Positions 55,487 to 63,474 of a stretch of DNA of 64,000 nt are shown piece after piece. Under the pieces are notes generated by a model. That model searched no databases. It saw nothing but the letters and a program-made list of their open reading frames with translations, and was not told the DNA's origin. This DNA is from Kitasatospora sp. NBC_00240 (GTDB lineage Bacteria; Actinomycetota; Actinomycetes; Streptomycetales; Streptomycetaceae). Where the stretch lies: assembly GCF_026342405.1 (NCBI RefSeq), contig NZ_JAPEMU010000001.1, positions 5,704,001 to 5,768,000 on the forward strand, read 5' to 3'. The position numbers and the translations under genes were made by a program. Position 1 is the first letter of the stretch, and the number at the start of each line of letters is the position of its first letter.

Positions 55487-56680
55487 ATGACAACTGCGAA
55501 GACGACCGGGCCGGCCACCTTCACCGACGCCGACGGTCGACACCACCGGGCCGAGGCGACCGTCGACCTGGCCGCCCTGCGCGCCAACCTGGCCGCGCTG
55601 CGGGAGCGGACCGGCGGCCCCGCCGTGATGGCCGTGGTCAAGGCGGACGCCTACGGCCACGGCGCGCTGCCGTGCGCCCTGGCCGCGCTCGAAGCCGGCG
55701 CGAGCTGGCTCGGCACCGCCACCCCGGAGGAGGCGCTGGCCCTGCGGGCCGCCGGCATCGGCCCGGACCGGGCCCGCATCCTGTGCTGGCTCTGGACCCC
55801 GGGCGGCCCCTGGGAGCAGGCGCTGCGCGCCGGCGTCGACATCTCGGTCGGCGGGCAGTGGGCCCTGGACGAGCTGCTCGCCGCGGTCCGCGCCAGCGGC
55901 GTCCCCGCCCGGGTGCACCTGAAGGCCGACACCGGCCTCGGCCGGGGCGGCTGCCAGCCGCACGACTGGCCCGGACTGGTCGCCGCCGCGCGCCGCGCCG
56001 AGGCCGAGGGCCTGCTCACGGTGGCCGGTGTCTGGTCGCACTTCGCGGCCGCGGACGAACCCGGGCACCCGTCCATCCAGCTCCAGCTGGACGGCTTCGC
56101 GGCCGCGCTGGCCCAGGCCGAGGGCGCCGGGCTGCGCCCGGAGGTCCGGCACCTGGCGAACTCGCCGGCCACGCTGCTGCTGCCGCAGTCGCACTACGAC
56201 CTGGTCCGGCCGGGCCTGGCGATGTACGGGCTGTCGCCCGTCCCGGAGGTCGGCGGACCGGCCGACTTCGGGCTCCGCCCGGTGATGTCGCTGACCGCCC
56301 GACTGGCCCTGGTCAAGGAGGTGCCGGGCGGGCACGGTGTCAGCTACGGCCACCACTACACGACCCCCGGCAGCACCACGTTGGGCCTGGTGCCGCTCGG
56401 CTACGCCGACGGCATCCCGCGGCATGCCAGCAACGCCGGGCCGGTCCAGATCGGCGGCAAGTGGCGCACGGTCGCCGGCCGGGTCGCGATGGACCAGTTC
56501 GTGGTCGACCTCGGCGGGGACGTCCCGCCGGTCGGCGAGGAGGTGCTGCTCTTCGGCGCCGGCGAGCAGGGCGAGCCGACGGCCGAGGACTGGGCCCGGG
56601 CCTGCGGCACCATCTCGTACGAGATCGTCACCCGGATCGGCGCCCGGGTGCCGCGCCGCTACGTCGGCACGGTCGAGTGA
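55487..56680 (+). CDS. alr: Alanine racemase
   Basis: 397 residues from ATG 55487 (MTTAKTTGPATFTDADGRHH), with GGGAG about 10 nt upstream. It makes D-alanine for peptidoglycan. The PLP lysine is K52 in VMAVVKADAYGHGA, and GHGVSYGHHYTTPG contains the catalytic tyrosine of the partner subunit. GYADGIPRHASN and GRVAMDQFVVDLG are conserved. It is the target of D-cycloserine; nothing looks unusual. Confidence 0.97.
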   Translation: MTTAKTTGPATFTDADGRHHRAEATVDLAALRANLAALRERTGGPAVMAVVKADAYGHGALPCALAALEAGASWLGTATPEEALALRAAGIGPDRARILCWLWTPGGPWEQALRAGVDISVGGQWALDELLAAVRASGVPARVHLKADTGLGRGGCQPHDWPGLVAAARRAEAEGLLTVAGVWSHFAAADEPGHPSIQLQLDGFAAALAQAEGAGLRPEVRHLANSPATLLLPQSHYDLVRPGLAMYGLSPVPEVGGPADFGLRPVMSLTARLALVKEVPGGHGVSYGHHYTTPGSTTLGLVPLGYADGIPRHASNAGPVQIGGKWRTVAGRVAMDQFVVDLGGDVPPVGEEVLLFGAGEQGEPTAEDWARACGTISYEIVTRIGARVPRRYVGTVE

Positions 56681-56707
56681 TGAGCGGCGAAAGGTGAACG
56701 GGGAGAG

Positions 56708-58072
56708 ATGAGCGACGAGGGCGGGGGAAGCCCGATCGTGGCCGTGGCCCGGGCCGCCGAGAGCGCCTCGGTCGGCGTCAGCCGGGCCGGGCTGATCGGC
56801 ATCTCGGTCGGCGTGGTCGCGGCCGGCGCCGCGGCGGGTGTCGCGGTCGAGCGGCTGACGGTCGGCCGGGCGATGCGCCGCCGGGCCCGGGAGGCGCTGG
56901 ACGCCACCGCCTCCTACGGCTCGCTGCGCGGCCGCCCGCGCACGGTCGCCGCCCCGGACGGCACCGAGCTGTACGTCGAGCTGGACGGCAGCGGCTGGCC
57001 GGGCCCCGTCCAGGTGCATCCCGAGGACCAGCACAAGGGCCCCAGACGCGGCTGGTTCGCCCGGCGGCGCGGCGAGACGGGGCCGGTCGACCGCAGCGGG
57101 CTGCCCGGACTGCTCGCCGGCTCCGGCGCCCTGGTGCGGGCCAGCAGCCGCCGGGGCTTCGGCAGCTCCACCGCACCGGCCGGGGCCCCGCTGACGGTGG
57201 TGTTCTGCCACGGCTACTGCCTCAGCCAGGACAGCTGGCACTTCCAGCGCGCCGCGCTGCGCGAGGGCATGCGGCTGGTCTTCTGGGACCAGCGCAGCCA
57301 CGGCCGCTCGGAGCGCTCCCGGTCCTTCCTGGCGGGCGAGCCGGCCAGCATCGACCAGCTCGGCGGCGACCTCAAGGCCGTCATCGACGCCGTCGCGCCC
57401 GAGGGGCCGCTGGTCCTGGTCGGTCACTCGATGGGCGGGATGACGGTGATGGCCCTCGCCGACCGCCACCCCGAGCTGTTCCGTGAGCGGGTGGCCGGGA
57501 TCGCCCTGGTCGGCACCCTGGCGAGCGACTGGGACAGCGTCACCCTCGGCCTGCCGGTCCTGGGCGCGAAGGTCTTCCGGCGGGTCGCCCCCGGGATGAT
57601 GAAGCTGCTCGGCCGCCAGGTCGAACTGGTCGAGGCCACCCGGCGGTTCGGCGCGGACTTCGCGGCCGTCTTCTACCGCCGGTTCTCCTTCGGCACCCAG
57701 GACGTCGACCCCGGCGTGGCCCGTTTCGCCGAGCAGCTGCTGGACGCCACCCCGATCGACGTGGTCGCCGAGTTCTACCCGGCCTTCGGCCGGCACGACA
57801 AGCACGCCGCGCTGGCCGCCATGCGCGGCATCCCCGCCCTGGTGCTGGCCGGCACCAAGGACCTGCTCACCCCGCCGGGCCACAGCGAGACGATCGCCCG
57901 GGAGCTGCCGGACGCCGAACTGCTGCTGGTGGAGAACGCCGGACACCTGGTGATGCTGGAGCGCCCCGAACTGGTCGACCGCCGGCTGGCCGCACTGCTC
58001 CAGCATGCCGTCGAGTACGCGGGCGCGGCGCCGCTGCCGCCGTCCGTCCGGGAGGCCGGGCAGCCGGAGTGA
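56708..58072 (+). CDS. Alpha/beta hydrolase with N-terminal membrane segment
   Basis: 454 residues. One hydrophobic segment near residues 28-48 (GLIGISVGVVAAGAAAGVAV) anchors or exports it. A family insert (VHPEDQHKGPRRGWFARR) precedes the core. The catalytic triad is visible: nucleophile VLVGHSMGGMTVMAL, acid AGTKDLLTPPGHS, histidine ENAGHLVMLERP. FCHGYCLSQDSW supplies the oxyanion region. The substrate is unknown. It follows alr by 27 nt and may be co-transcribed with alr and tsaE. Confidence 0.93.
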   Translation: MSDEGGGSPIVAVARAAESASVGVSRAGLIGISVGVVAAGAAAGVAVERLTVGRAMRRRAREALDATASYGSLRGRPRTVAAPDGTELYVELDGSGWPGPVQVHPEDQHKGPRRGWFARRRGETGPVDRSGLPGLLAGSGALVRASSRRGFGSSTAPAGAPLTVVFCHGYCLSQDSWHFQRAALREGMRLVFWDQRSHGRSERSRSFLAGEPASIDQLGGDLKAVIDAVAPEGPLVLVGHSMGGMTVMALADRHPELFRERVAGIALVGTLASDWDSVTLGLPVLGAKVFRRVAPGMMKLLGRQVELVEATRRFGADFAAVFYRRFSFGTQDVDPGVARFAEQLLDATPIDVVAEFYPAFGRHDKHAALAAMRGIPALVLAGTKDLLTPPGHSETIARELPDAELLLVENAGHLVMLERPELVDRRLAALLQHAVEYAGAAPLPPSVREAGQPE

Positions 58073-58186
58073 GCCCGCGGCGTCCGGGACGGCCCCGGGC
58101 CGACGCGCACCCGCCCGCGGATGTGGCACCGTAGCGGTGGCGCTCGACCGGGGGCGCCGCACGGATCCGAAGGGCATGACACGCGC

Positions 58187-58729
58187 ATGGGCTCGCACGC
58201 CACTCTCACCGTTCCCACCCCCGAGCGGATGGGCCGGCTCGGCCGCGAACTGGCCGGGCTGCTGCGCCCGGGGGACTTGGTGCTGCTCTCCGGCGAACTG
58301 GGCGCGGGCAAGACCACGCTGACCCGCGGCCTGGGGGAGGGGCTCGGGGTGCGCGGCGCCGTCACCTCGCCGACCTTCGTGATCGCCCGGGTGCACCCGT
58401 CCCTGGTGGGCGGCCCGGCGCTGGTGCACGTGGACGCGTACCGGCTGGGCGGCGGCCTGGACGAGATGGAGGACCTCGACCTCGACGTCTCGCTGCCGGA
58501 GTCGGTGGTGGTGGTCGAGTGGGGCGAGGGCAAGGTCGAGCAGCTCTCCGAGGACCGGCTGGAGGTGCGGATCGAGCGCGCCCTCGGCGGCGCCGCGCCC
58601 CAGGATGCGGACGGGACCCCGGCCGGCGAGGACGAGGCCGCGGACGACTCGGACCCGCGCCGGGTGGTGCTGACCGGGCTCGGCCGGCGCTGGGACGCGG
58701 TGGAGCTGGCGGCGCTGACCGAGGACTGA
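58187..58729 (+). CDS. tsaE: tRNA threonylcarbamoyladenosine biosynthesis protein TsaE
   Basis: 180 residues from ATG 58187. TsaE is the ATPase that assists TsaB-TsaD in making t6A37 in tRNAs reading ANN codons. The P-loop is SGELGAGKTTLTRGLGEGLG, and TSPTFVIARVHPS, HVDAYRLGG and VVVEWGEG are conserved. An acidic insert (ADGTPAGEDEAADDSDPRR) near residues 140-160 interrupts the final strand. A hairpin follows, then an unrelated small gene. Confidence 0.95.
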   Translation: MGSHATLTVPTPERMGRLGRELAGLLRPGDLVLLSGELGAGKTTLTRGLGEGLGVRGAVTSPTFVIARVHPSLVGGPALVHVDAYRLGGGLDEMEDLDLDVSLPESVVVVEWGEGKVEQLSEDRLEVRIERALGGAAPQDADGTPAGEDEAADDSDPRRVVLTGLGRRWDAVELAALTED

Positions 58730-58737
58730 CCCTCCGA

Positions 58738-58766
58738 CATCTTCCCGACAGACTGTCGGGAAGATG
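58738..58766. terminator. Hairpin after tsaE
   Basis: A 14-bp perfect inverted repeat CATCTTCCCGACAG/CTGTCGGGAAGATG with one base between the arms, 8 nt after the tsaE stop. No T-tract. Confidence 0.85.
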
Positions 58767-58806
58767 TTGCGGCCGGGGTGCCGGGCGTGGTGGGATGGGT
58801 GCTGCG

Positions 58807-58822
58807 GTTAGGTCTGCCTAAC
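58807..58822 (+). promoter_or_regulatory. Iron-box-like palindromic operator
   Basis: GTTAGG-TCTG-CCTAAC, a perfect 6-bp inverted repeat with a 4-bp centre. TTAGGT and CCTAAC resemble half-sites of the 19-bp iron box bound by DtxR/IdeR/DmdR regulators, but overall agreement with the full consensus is only partial (about 12 of 19). It ends 12 nt before the ATG of the downstream small ORF, overlapping the likely promoter or binding-site region. Confidence 0.5.
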
Positions 58823-58834
58823 TAGGGAGGCGCC

Positions 58835-59068
58835 ATGTCGAGCACCACCCCCGCCCCGGAGCGCGCACCGCGCGACCGGGCCGGCGAGCCCGCCCGTCCT
58901 GCGCCCGGCCAGGGCCGACTCCCTGACGAGGCCGCAGCCGCCGCACCCCGGCCCGGGGCCGCGATGCGCACGCTGCTGGCCGCCTGCGCGGCCGCCGAGG
59001 CCGTGTCCACCCCGCCGGGACAGCACGCACCGGCCGGTCGGACGGATCCGCGGCGCACCGCGGCCTGA
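58835..59068 (+). CDS. Small 77-residue protein of unknown function, possibly iron-regulated
   Basis: ATG 58835 is preceded by AGGGAGG at 4 nt, a strong ribosome binding site. The first 40 residues are Pro/Arg/Ala-rich. A short segment, MRTLLAACAAAEAVSTPP (residues 44-61), looks like a helix with one cysteine and a conserved-looking end. I do not recognise a family. The iron-box-like palindrome just upstream suggests metal control. It is separated from tsaE by a terminator and is convergent with the gene at 59177. Coding status rests on the binding site, operator and start; it is not proven. Confidence 0.55.
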   Translation: MSSTTPAPERAPRDRAGEPARPAPGQGRLPDEAAAAAPRPGAAMRTLLAACAAAEAVSTPPGQHAPAGRTDPRRTAA

Positions 59069-59176
59069 TCGGGAGGGCGGCCCCGATGTCGGCCGGCCGG
59101 GCCGCGGGGAAGTACCCGCCGTCCGGGAGCGGCCTGCCGTCCAGCCGCCGTCCAGCCGCCGTCCGCCGCGCCGTCG

Positions 59177-59758
59177 TCAGGCGACGACCACGACCTTCGT
59201 CCCGTTCGGTGCGAAGTCCCAGAGCAGCTGGCCGTTCTGCCGGCTCTGCCGGATGCCGCCGGTCTTCACCGCCGGGTCCGGGGTCGGCGTCGCGCCGTCC
59301 TGGGCCGCGCTGAAGCCGAAGACGATGCCGTTCTGCTGGGCGAACAGCACCACGTGCTCGATCTGCTTGCCGTCGGTGCCGGTGGTGGTAGGCCGCCGGC
59401 TGTAGACCGTGTAGCTGCCCGCCGTCGGCTCGACCGAGCCCGGCGTGACCGCGAAGGCCGCCACGACCTGCGGCGTCTTCTTCGGGTCGACCAGCCAGAC
59501 GGTGTGCGTCCCCAGCGAGTACACCACCCGCAGGCCGGCGCCCGAGGTGGCCGGCAGGGCGGGGATCGTCGGCGTGGCGGAGGCGGTCGGCGCCGCGGTG
59601 GAGGCGGACGGGCCGGGGGCGGCGGTGCTCGCGGTCGGCTTCGGCGGCGCACCGGCACGATCCACGGCGCCGTTGGCCTGGAAAGCCAGCAGGCTCACCA
59701 AGGCCAGAGCCCCCACGGTCAGCCCGGTGACCACCACTCCAGGACCCATCTTCGCCAC
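59177..59758 (-). CDS. L,D-transpeptidase-like protein lacking the catalytic residues
   Basis: 193 residues from GTG 59758, behind GGGAG. One hydrophobic segment (VVVTGLTVGALALVSLLAF, residues 8-26) makes it a signal-anchor or exported protein; an Ala/Pro/Thr-rich linker (about 35-72) follows. The rest matches the shape of a YkuD domain: THTVWLVDPK, FAVTPGS, TAGSYTVYSRR and finally GGIRQSRQNGQLLWDFAPNG then TKVVVV. In active enzymes the last block reads SHGCIRM; here the residues are K165 T166 G167 G168 I169 R170 Q171, so both the histidine and the nucleophilic cysteine are absent. It is probably a non-catalytic relative. The alignment is by eye. Confidence 0.6.
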   Translation of the reverse strand: MAKMGPGVVVTGLTVGALALVSLLAFQANGAVDRAGAPPKPTASTAAPGPSASTAAPTASATPTIPALPATSGAGLRVVYSLGTHTVWLVDPKKTPQVVAAFAVTPGSVEPTAGSYTVYSRRPTTTGTDGKQIEHVVLFAQQNGIVFGFSAAQDGATPTPDPAVKTGGIRQSRQNGQLLWDFAPNGTKVVVVA

Positions 59759-59878
59759 GTGTGCTCCCAGCGCTGTCCGTAACTGTCGGCCCCAATCGTG
59801 CCAGGTCCGCCGGGCGCGGCCGCACCGATCCGGATGTGTGTTCCGTGATGGCACGGAAATCCGGGCGGCGGGACCAAC

Positions 59879-59884
59879 TAACCT
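59879..59884 (+). promoter_or_regulatory. -10 element directly before tsaB
   Basis: TAACCT ends 6 nt before the GTG start of tsaB and no ribosome binding site lies between, suggesting a leaderless mRNA for the tsaB-rimI-tsaD unit. Confidence 0.45.
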
Positions 59885-59890
59885 GGACCC

Positions 59891-60544
59891 GTGCTGCTGC
59901 TCGCGTTCGACACCGCAACCCCCGCCGTCACCGCGGCCGTCCACGACGGCACGGCCGTCCTCGCCGAGGCCTTCACGGTCGACGCCAGACGCCACGGTGA
60001 GCTGCTGATGCCCGCCGTCGACCAGGTGCTGCGGGAGGCCGGCGTCGACAAGCACCGGCTGACCGGCATCGTGGTGGGTGTCGGGCCGGGTCCGTACACC
60101 GGCCTGCGGGTCGGCCTGGTCACCGCCGCCGCGCTCGGTCACGCGCTCGGACTGCCCGTGCACGGCGTCTGCACCCTCGACGCGATCGCCCACCAGGCCC
60201 GGACCGAGGGTCTCGCCGGGCCGTTCACGGTCGCCACCGACGCGCGCCGCAAGGAGGTCTACTGGGCCTCGTACGACCCCGCCGGCGCCCGGACCGCCGG
60301 CCCCGGGGTGGACCGCCCGGCCGAGCTGGCACCGGGCCCGCGCTCGGTCGGCGCCGGCGCGCTGCTCTACCCCGACACCTTCCCTGACGCGACCGGCCCC
60401 GAGCACGTGTCCGCGGGCGCGATGGCCGCCTTCGCCGCCGCCGAGCTGGCCGCCGGGCGCGAGCTGCTGCCCTGCGTCCCGCTGTACCTGCGGCGCCCCG
60501 ACGCGCAGGTCCCGGCCGGGTACAAGGCGGTGCTCCCGGCGTGA
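59891..60544 (+). CDS. tsaB: tRNA threonylcarbamoyladenosine biosynthesis protein TsaB
   Basis: 217 residues from GTG 59891. TsaB is an actin-like ASKHA-fold partner of TsaD in t6A synthesis. The conserved N-terminus LLLAFDTATPAVTAAVHDG, then GPGPYTGLRVGLVTAAALG, is typical. It overlaps rimI (GTGA) and is the first gene of a coupled tsaB-rimI-tsaD unit. Confidence 0.96.
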   Translation: MLLLAFDTATPAVTAAVHDGTAVLAEAFTVDARRHGELLMPAVDQVLREAGVDKHRLTGIVVGVGPGPYTGLRVGLVTAAALGHALGLPVHGVCTLDAIAHQARTEGLAGPFTVATDARRKEVYWASYDPAGARTAGPGVDRPAELAPGPRSVGAGALLYPDTFPDATGPEHVSAGAMAAFAAAELAAGRELLPCVPLYLRRPDAQVPAGYKAVLPA

Positions 60545-61080
60545 CCCCCGGCCCGAACGGCACCGCCGGCCCCGGCGGGACCACCCTGCGACCCATGCGC
60601 TGGTGGGACATCGCCCCGGTGATGGACCTGGAACTGCGACTGTTCCCGGAGGACGCCTGGTCCACCGGCATGTACTGGTCCGAGCTGGCCGAGACGCACC
60701 CCGGCGGCACCCGCCACTACACCGTCGCCACCACCCCCGACGGCGCCGTCGCCGGCTACGCGGGCCTGATGGTGGTGGCCGGCGAGGGCGACGTGCAGAC
60801 CATCGCCGTCGACGAGCGACTGCAGGGCGCCGGCCTCGGCGCCGTGCTGCTCACCGACCTGGTCCAGGAGTCCGCCCGGCGCGGCTGCACCGACCTGCTG
60901 CTGGAGGTGCGGGTGGACAACCTGCGCGCCCAGCGCCTGTACGAGCGCTTCGGGTTCGAGCCGGTCGGCATCCGGCGCGGCTACTACCAGCCCGCGAACG
61001 TGGACGCGCTGGTGATGCGCCTGGACCACCCGAGCAACGATCCGAAGACCGACGTGATGAAGGACCCCCGCCATGGCTGA
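60541..61080 (+). CDS. rimI: Ribosomal-protein-alanine N-acetyltransferase
   Basis: 179 residues from GTG 60541, a GNAT-fold enzyme that acetylates the N-terminal alanine of S18. The acetyl-CoA site is VQTIAVDERLQGAGLGAVLL, followed by LLLEVRVDNLRAQRLYERFG. It lies between tsaB and tsaD, its usual place in actinobacteria, overlapping both. An N-terminal Gly/Pro-rich extension of about 17 residues precedes the core. Confidence 0.94.
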   Translation: MTPGPNGTAGPGGTTLRPMRWWDIAPVMDLELRLFPEDAWSTGMYWSELAETHPGGTRHYTVATTPDGAVAGYAGLMVVAGEGDVQTIAVDERLQGAGLGAVLLTDLVQESARRGCTDLLLEVRVDNLRAQRLYERFGFEPVGIRRGYYQPANVDALVMRLDHPSNDPKTDVMKDPRHG

Positions 61081-62206
61081 CGAACCGCTCGTCCTCGGCA
61101 TCGAGACCTCCTGCGACGAGACCGGCGTCGGCATCGTCCGCGGCACCACCCTGCTCGCCGACGCCGTCGCCTCCAGCGTCAACGACCACGCGCGCTTCGG
61201 CGGCGTGGTGCCCGAGATCGCCAGCCGGGCGCACCTGGAGGCGATGGTCCCGACCATCCAGCGGGCGCTGGACACGGCCGGGGTCAAGGCCTCCGACCTG
61301 GACGGCATCGCCGTCACCGCCGGGCCCGGCCTGGCCGGCGCGCTGCTGGTCGGGGTCAGTGCCGCGAAGGCCTACGCCTGGGCGCTGGACAAGCCGCTGT
61401 ACGGGGTCAACCACCTCGCCTCGCACATCTGCGTGGACCAGCTGGAGCACGGGCGGCTGCCCTCGCCCACGATGGCCCTGCTGGTCTCCGGCGGGCACTC
61501 CTCGCTGCTGCTCAGCGAGGACATCACCAGTGACGTCCGCCCGCTCGGCGCGACCATCGACGACGCGGCCGGCGAGGCCTTCGACAAGGTCGCCCGGGTG
61601 CTCGGCCTCGGGTTCCCCGGCGGCCCGGTGGTCGACCGGATGGCCCGTGAGGGCGACCCGAAGGCCATCGCCTTCCCGCGCGGGCTGAGCGGCGCGAAGG
61701 ACCCGGCGTACGACTTCTCCTTCTCCGGCCTGAAGACCGCGGTGGCCCGCTGGGTCGAGGCGAAGCGCCGGGCCGGCGAGGACGTGCCGGTCGCGGACGT
61801 CGCGGCCTCCTTCCAGGAGGCGGTCACCGACGTGCTCACCCGCAAGGCCGTCAAGGCCTGCAAGGACAGCGGCGTGGACCACCTGATGATCGGCGGCGGG
61901 GTGGCGGCCAACTCGCGGCTGCGCGAGATGGCCCAGCAGCGCTGCGACAAGGTCGGCATCCGGCTACGGGTGCCGCGTCCGGGCCTGTGCACCGACAACG
62001 GCGCGATGGTCGCCGCGCTCGGGTCCGAGATGGTCTGGCGGGGCCGTTCGCCGTCCTCCGCCGACCTCTCCGCGGACTCCTCGCTGCCGGTCACCGAGGT
62101 GCACGTGCCGGCCACCGGCGGCGGTACGGGCGGAGGCGGTACGGGCGGCGGGGCGCACGGCGACGTCCACGGCGAGGCCTACCGGGCGCTCGGCGGCGGC
62201 CGGTGA
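61073..62206 (+). CDS. tsaD: tRNA N6-adenosine threonylcarbamoyltransferase TsaD
   Basis: 377 residues from ATG 61073. It transfers the threonylcarbamoyl group to A37. The Fe-binding histidines are in VNHLASHICVDQ, and GIETSCDETGVGIV, GPGLAGALLVGV, LVSGGHSSLLL and IGGGVAANSRLREM form the nucleotide and substrate sites. The last ~35 residues are a glycine-rich tail with two GGGTGGG-like runs that is not part of the fold. The stop overlaps the next GTG (GTGA). Confidence 0.97.
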   Translation: MADEPLVLGIETSCDETGVGIVRGTTLLADAVASSVNDHARFGGVVPEIASRAHLEAMVPTIQRALDTAGVKASDLDGIAVTAGPGLAGALLVGVSAAKAYAWALDKPLYGVNHLASHICVDQLEHGRLPSPTMALLVSGGHSSLLLSEDITSDVRPLGATIDDAAGEAFDKVARVLGLGFPGGPVVDRMAREGDPKAIAFPRGLSGAKDPAYDFSFSGLKTAVARWVEAKRRAGEDVPVADVAASFQEAVTDVLTRKAVKACKDSGVDHLMIGGGVAANSRLREMAQQRCDKVGIRLRVPRPGLCTDNGAMVAALGSEMVWRGRSPSSADLSADSSLPVTEVHVPATGGGTGGGGTGGGAHGDVHGEAYRALGGGR

Positions 62207-62463
62207 CCGTCGCCGCGATGTGGGAGGCCCGGGCGGCCGACGGCCGCGCCGCCGAGCTGACCGCCTGGGTGCACGCCACCGCGCTGCCCGCGCTGCGCGG
62301 CTCGGCGGGCCCGGTCCGGGCCGAGGTGTTCGGCGCGCCGGGCGGCCGGGTACTGCTGATCACCTGGTGGGACGGCGCCCCGGTTGCGGTCGCCGACCCG
62401 CCCGCGGCGCTGGTCGCCCGGCCGGTCCACCGCTGGGAGTTCACCAGCGAACACGTCGAGTAG
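62203..62463 (+). CDS. Small uncharacterised protein coupled to tsaD
   Basis: 86 residues from GTG 62203, or 81 from ATG 62218. The sequence, with MWEARAADGRAAELTAWVHA and then VFGAPGGRVLLITWWDGAPV, has the rhythm of a small alpha/beta ferredoxin-like fold similar to antibiotic-biosynthesis-monooxygenase domains, but I cannot assign a family. The GTGA overlap with tsaD indicates coupled translation, so it may relate to t6A modification or simply be a passenger. Confidence 0.7.
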   Translation: MTVAAMWEARAADGRAAELTAWVHATALPALRGSAGPVRAEVFGAPGGRVLLITWWDGAPVAVADPPAALVARPVHRWEFTSEHVE

Positions 62464-62543
62464 CGCCTTGCCGGGGGAACCGGCCGACGGCCGGTAGCGT
62501 GCTTCCTGGGAGTCGGCTGAACGATCTGGGGGGGCACGGCGCG

Positions 62544-63440
62544 GTGGAGCGGTACGGCTGGAACAGGACGAGGACGTACGCGGTGGGGGCGCTGGCACTG
62601 GCCGCGCTGGTGGCCGGCTGCGGGGGCGCCGCCCCCGAGGTGCCGAGCGGCCCGCCGACCGGCGGCGCGGGCTCGCAGAGCGCGTCGCGGCCGCCCGCGC
62701 CGCCCCGCACCGACCCGGCCACGCCGGCCGCCGACGCGGCCGTCGCGGTCTGGACGAAGTGGAACCTCAAGCCGCTGCCGCCCGCCCCGGCGCCGCCCGC
62801 GGACAAGCCGTTGAAGCTCACCGCCACCGGTGCCGTGCCGGTCTTCAGCGAAGTCCCGACCAGCGACAAGGTCGTCTTCGTGACCCTCGACGACGGCGCC
62901 GAGAAGGACCCGAGGTTCGTCGAGATGCTCACCGACCTCAAGGTGCCGGTCTCGATGTTCCTGACCCGCGACATCGTCAAGAACGACTACGGCTACTTCA
63001 AGCCGCTGAAGGCCCTCGGCAACCACATCCACAACCACACCACCGACCACCCGGCGATGAGCACCAAGCCGGCCGACGTCCAGAAGTCCGAGGTCTGCGA
63101 CGCCCAGTCCGCGCTCACCCAGCAGTACGGCGTCGCCCCGATGCTGTTCCGCCCGCCGTACGGCGACGGCGCCCACACCGCCGCGCTCAACACGGCGGTG
63201 CAGCAGTGCGGACCTCGGGCGATCGTGCTCTGGCGCGAGTCGATGCAGATCCACGACATGCAGTACCAGGCGGCCGACAAGAAGCTGAAGCCCGGCGACA
63301 TCATCCTCGCCCACTTCCGGGGCCCCAAGGACCTCAAGGGCGAGACGATGACCCAGATGTTCGGCGAGCTGCTCAGCCGGATCCAGGAGCAGGGCTTCGC
63401 GGTGGCCCGGCTGGAGGACTACATCAAGCCACCGGCGTAG
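62544..63440 (+). CDS. Polysaccharide deacetylase family lipoprotein
   Basis: 298 residues from GTG 62544, with a G-rich sequence upstream. A signal peptide ends in the lipobox LVAGC, so it is anchored outside the membrane. A Pro/Ala linker (about 35-65) precedes the NodB domain: VFVTLDDGAEKDPRF (metal Asp), GNHIHNHTTDHPAMS (His pair), FRPPYGDGAH, and ILAHFRG. It probably de-N-acetylates a cell-wall sugar such as peptidoglycan GlcNAc; the substrate is unproven. It is followed by the converging partial gene at the window edge. Confidence 0.92.
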   Translation: MERYGWNRTRTYAVGALALAALVAGCGGAAPEVPSGPPTGGAGSQSASRPPAPPRTDPATPAADAAVAVWTKWNLKPLPPAPAPPADKPLKLTATGAVPVFSEVPTSDKVVFVTLDDGAEKDPRFVEMLTDLKVPVSMFLTRDIVKNDYGYFKPLKALGNHIHNHTTDHPAMSTKPADVQKSEVCDAQSALTQQYGVAPMLFRPPYGDGAHTAALNTAVQQCGPRAIVLWRESMQIHDMQYQAADKKLKPGDIILAHFRGPKDLKGETMTQMFGELLSRIQEQGFAVARLEDYIKPPA

Positions 63441-63474
63441 CCGGGCCACCGGGGCGGCCGGCGCCCGGTGGCCC

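Noticed and set aside
55367..58429. A long open frame antisense to alr and the alpha/beta hydrolase
   Set aside because: Shadow of plus-strand genes whose catalytic motifs are intact; no binding site or domain in the antisense product.
59131..59168. Short CCGTCCAGCCG direct repeats as a possible CRISPR or binding-site array
   Set aside because: Only two full copies and a partial one, with no spacers; ordinary low-complexity GC sequence.
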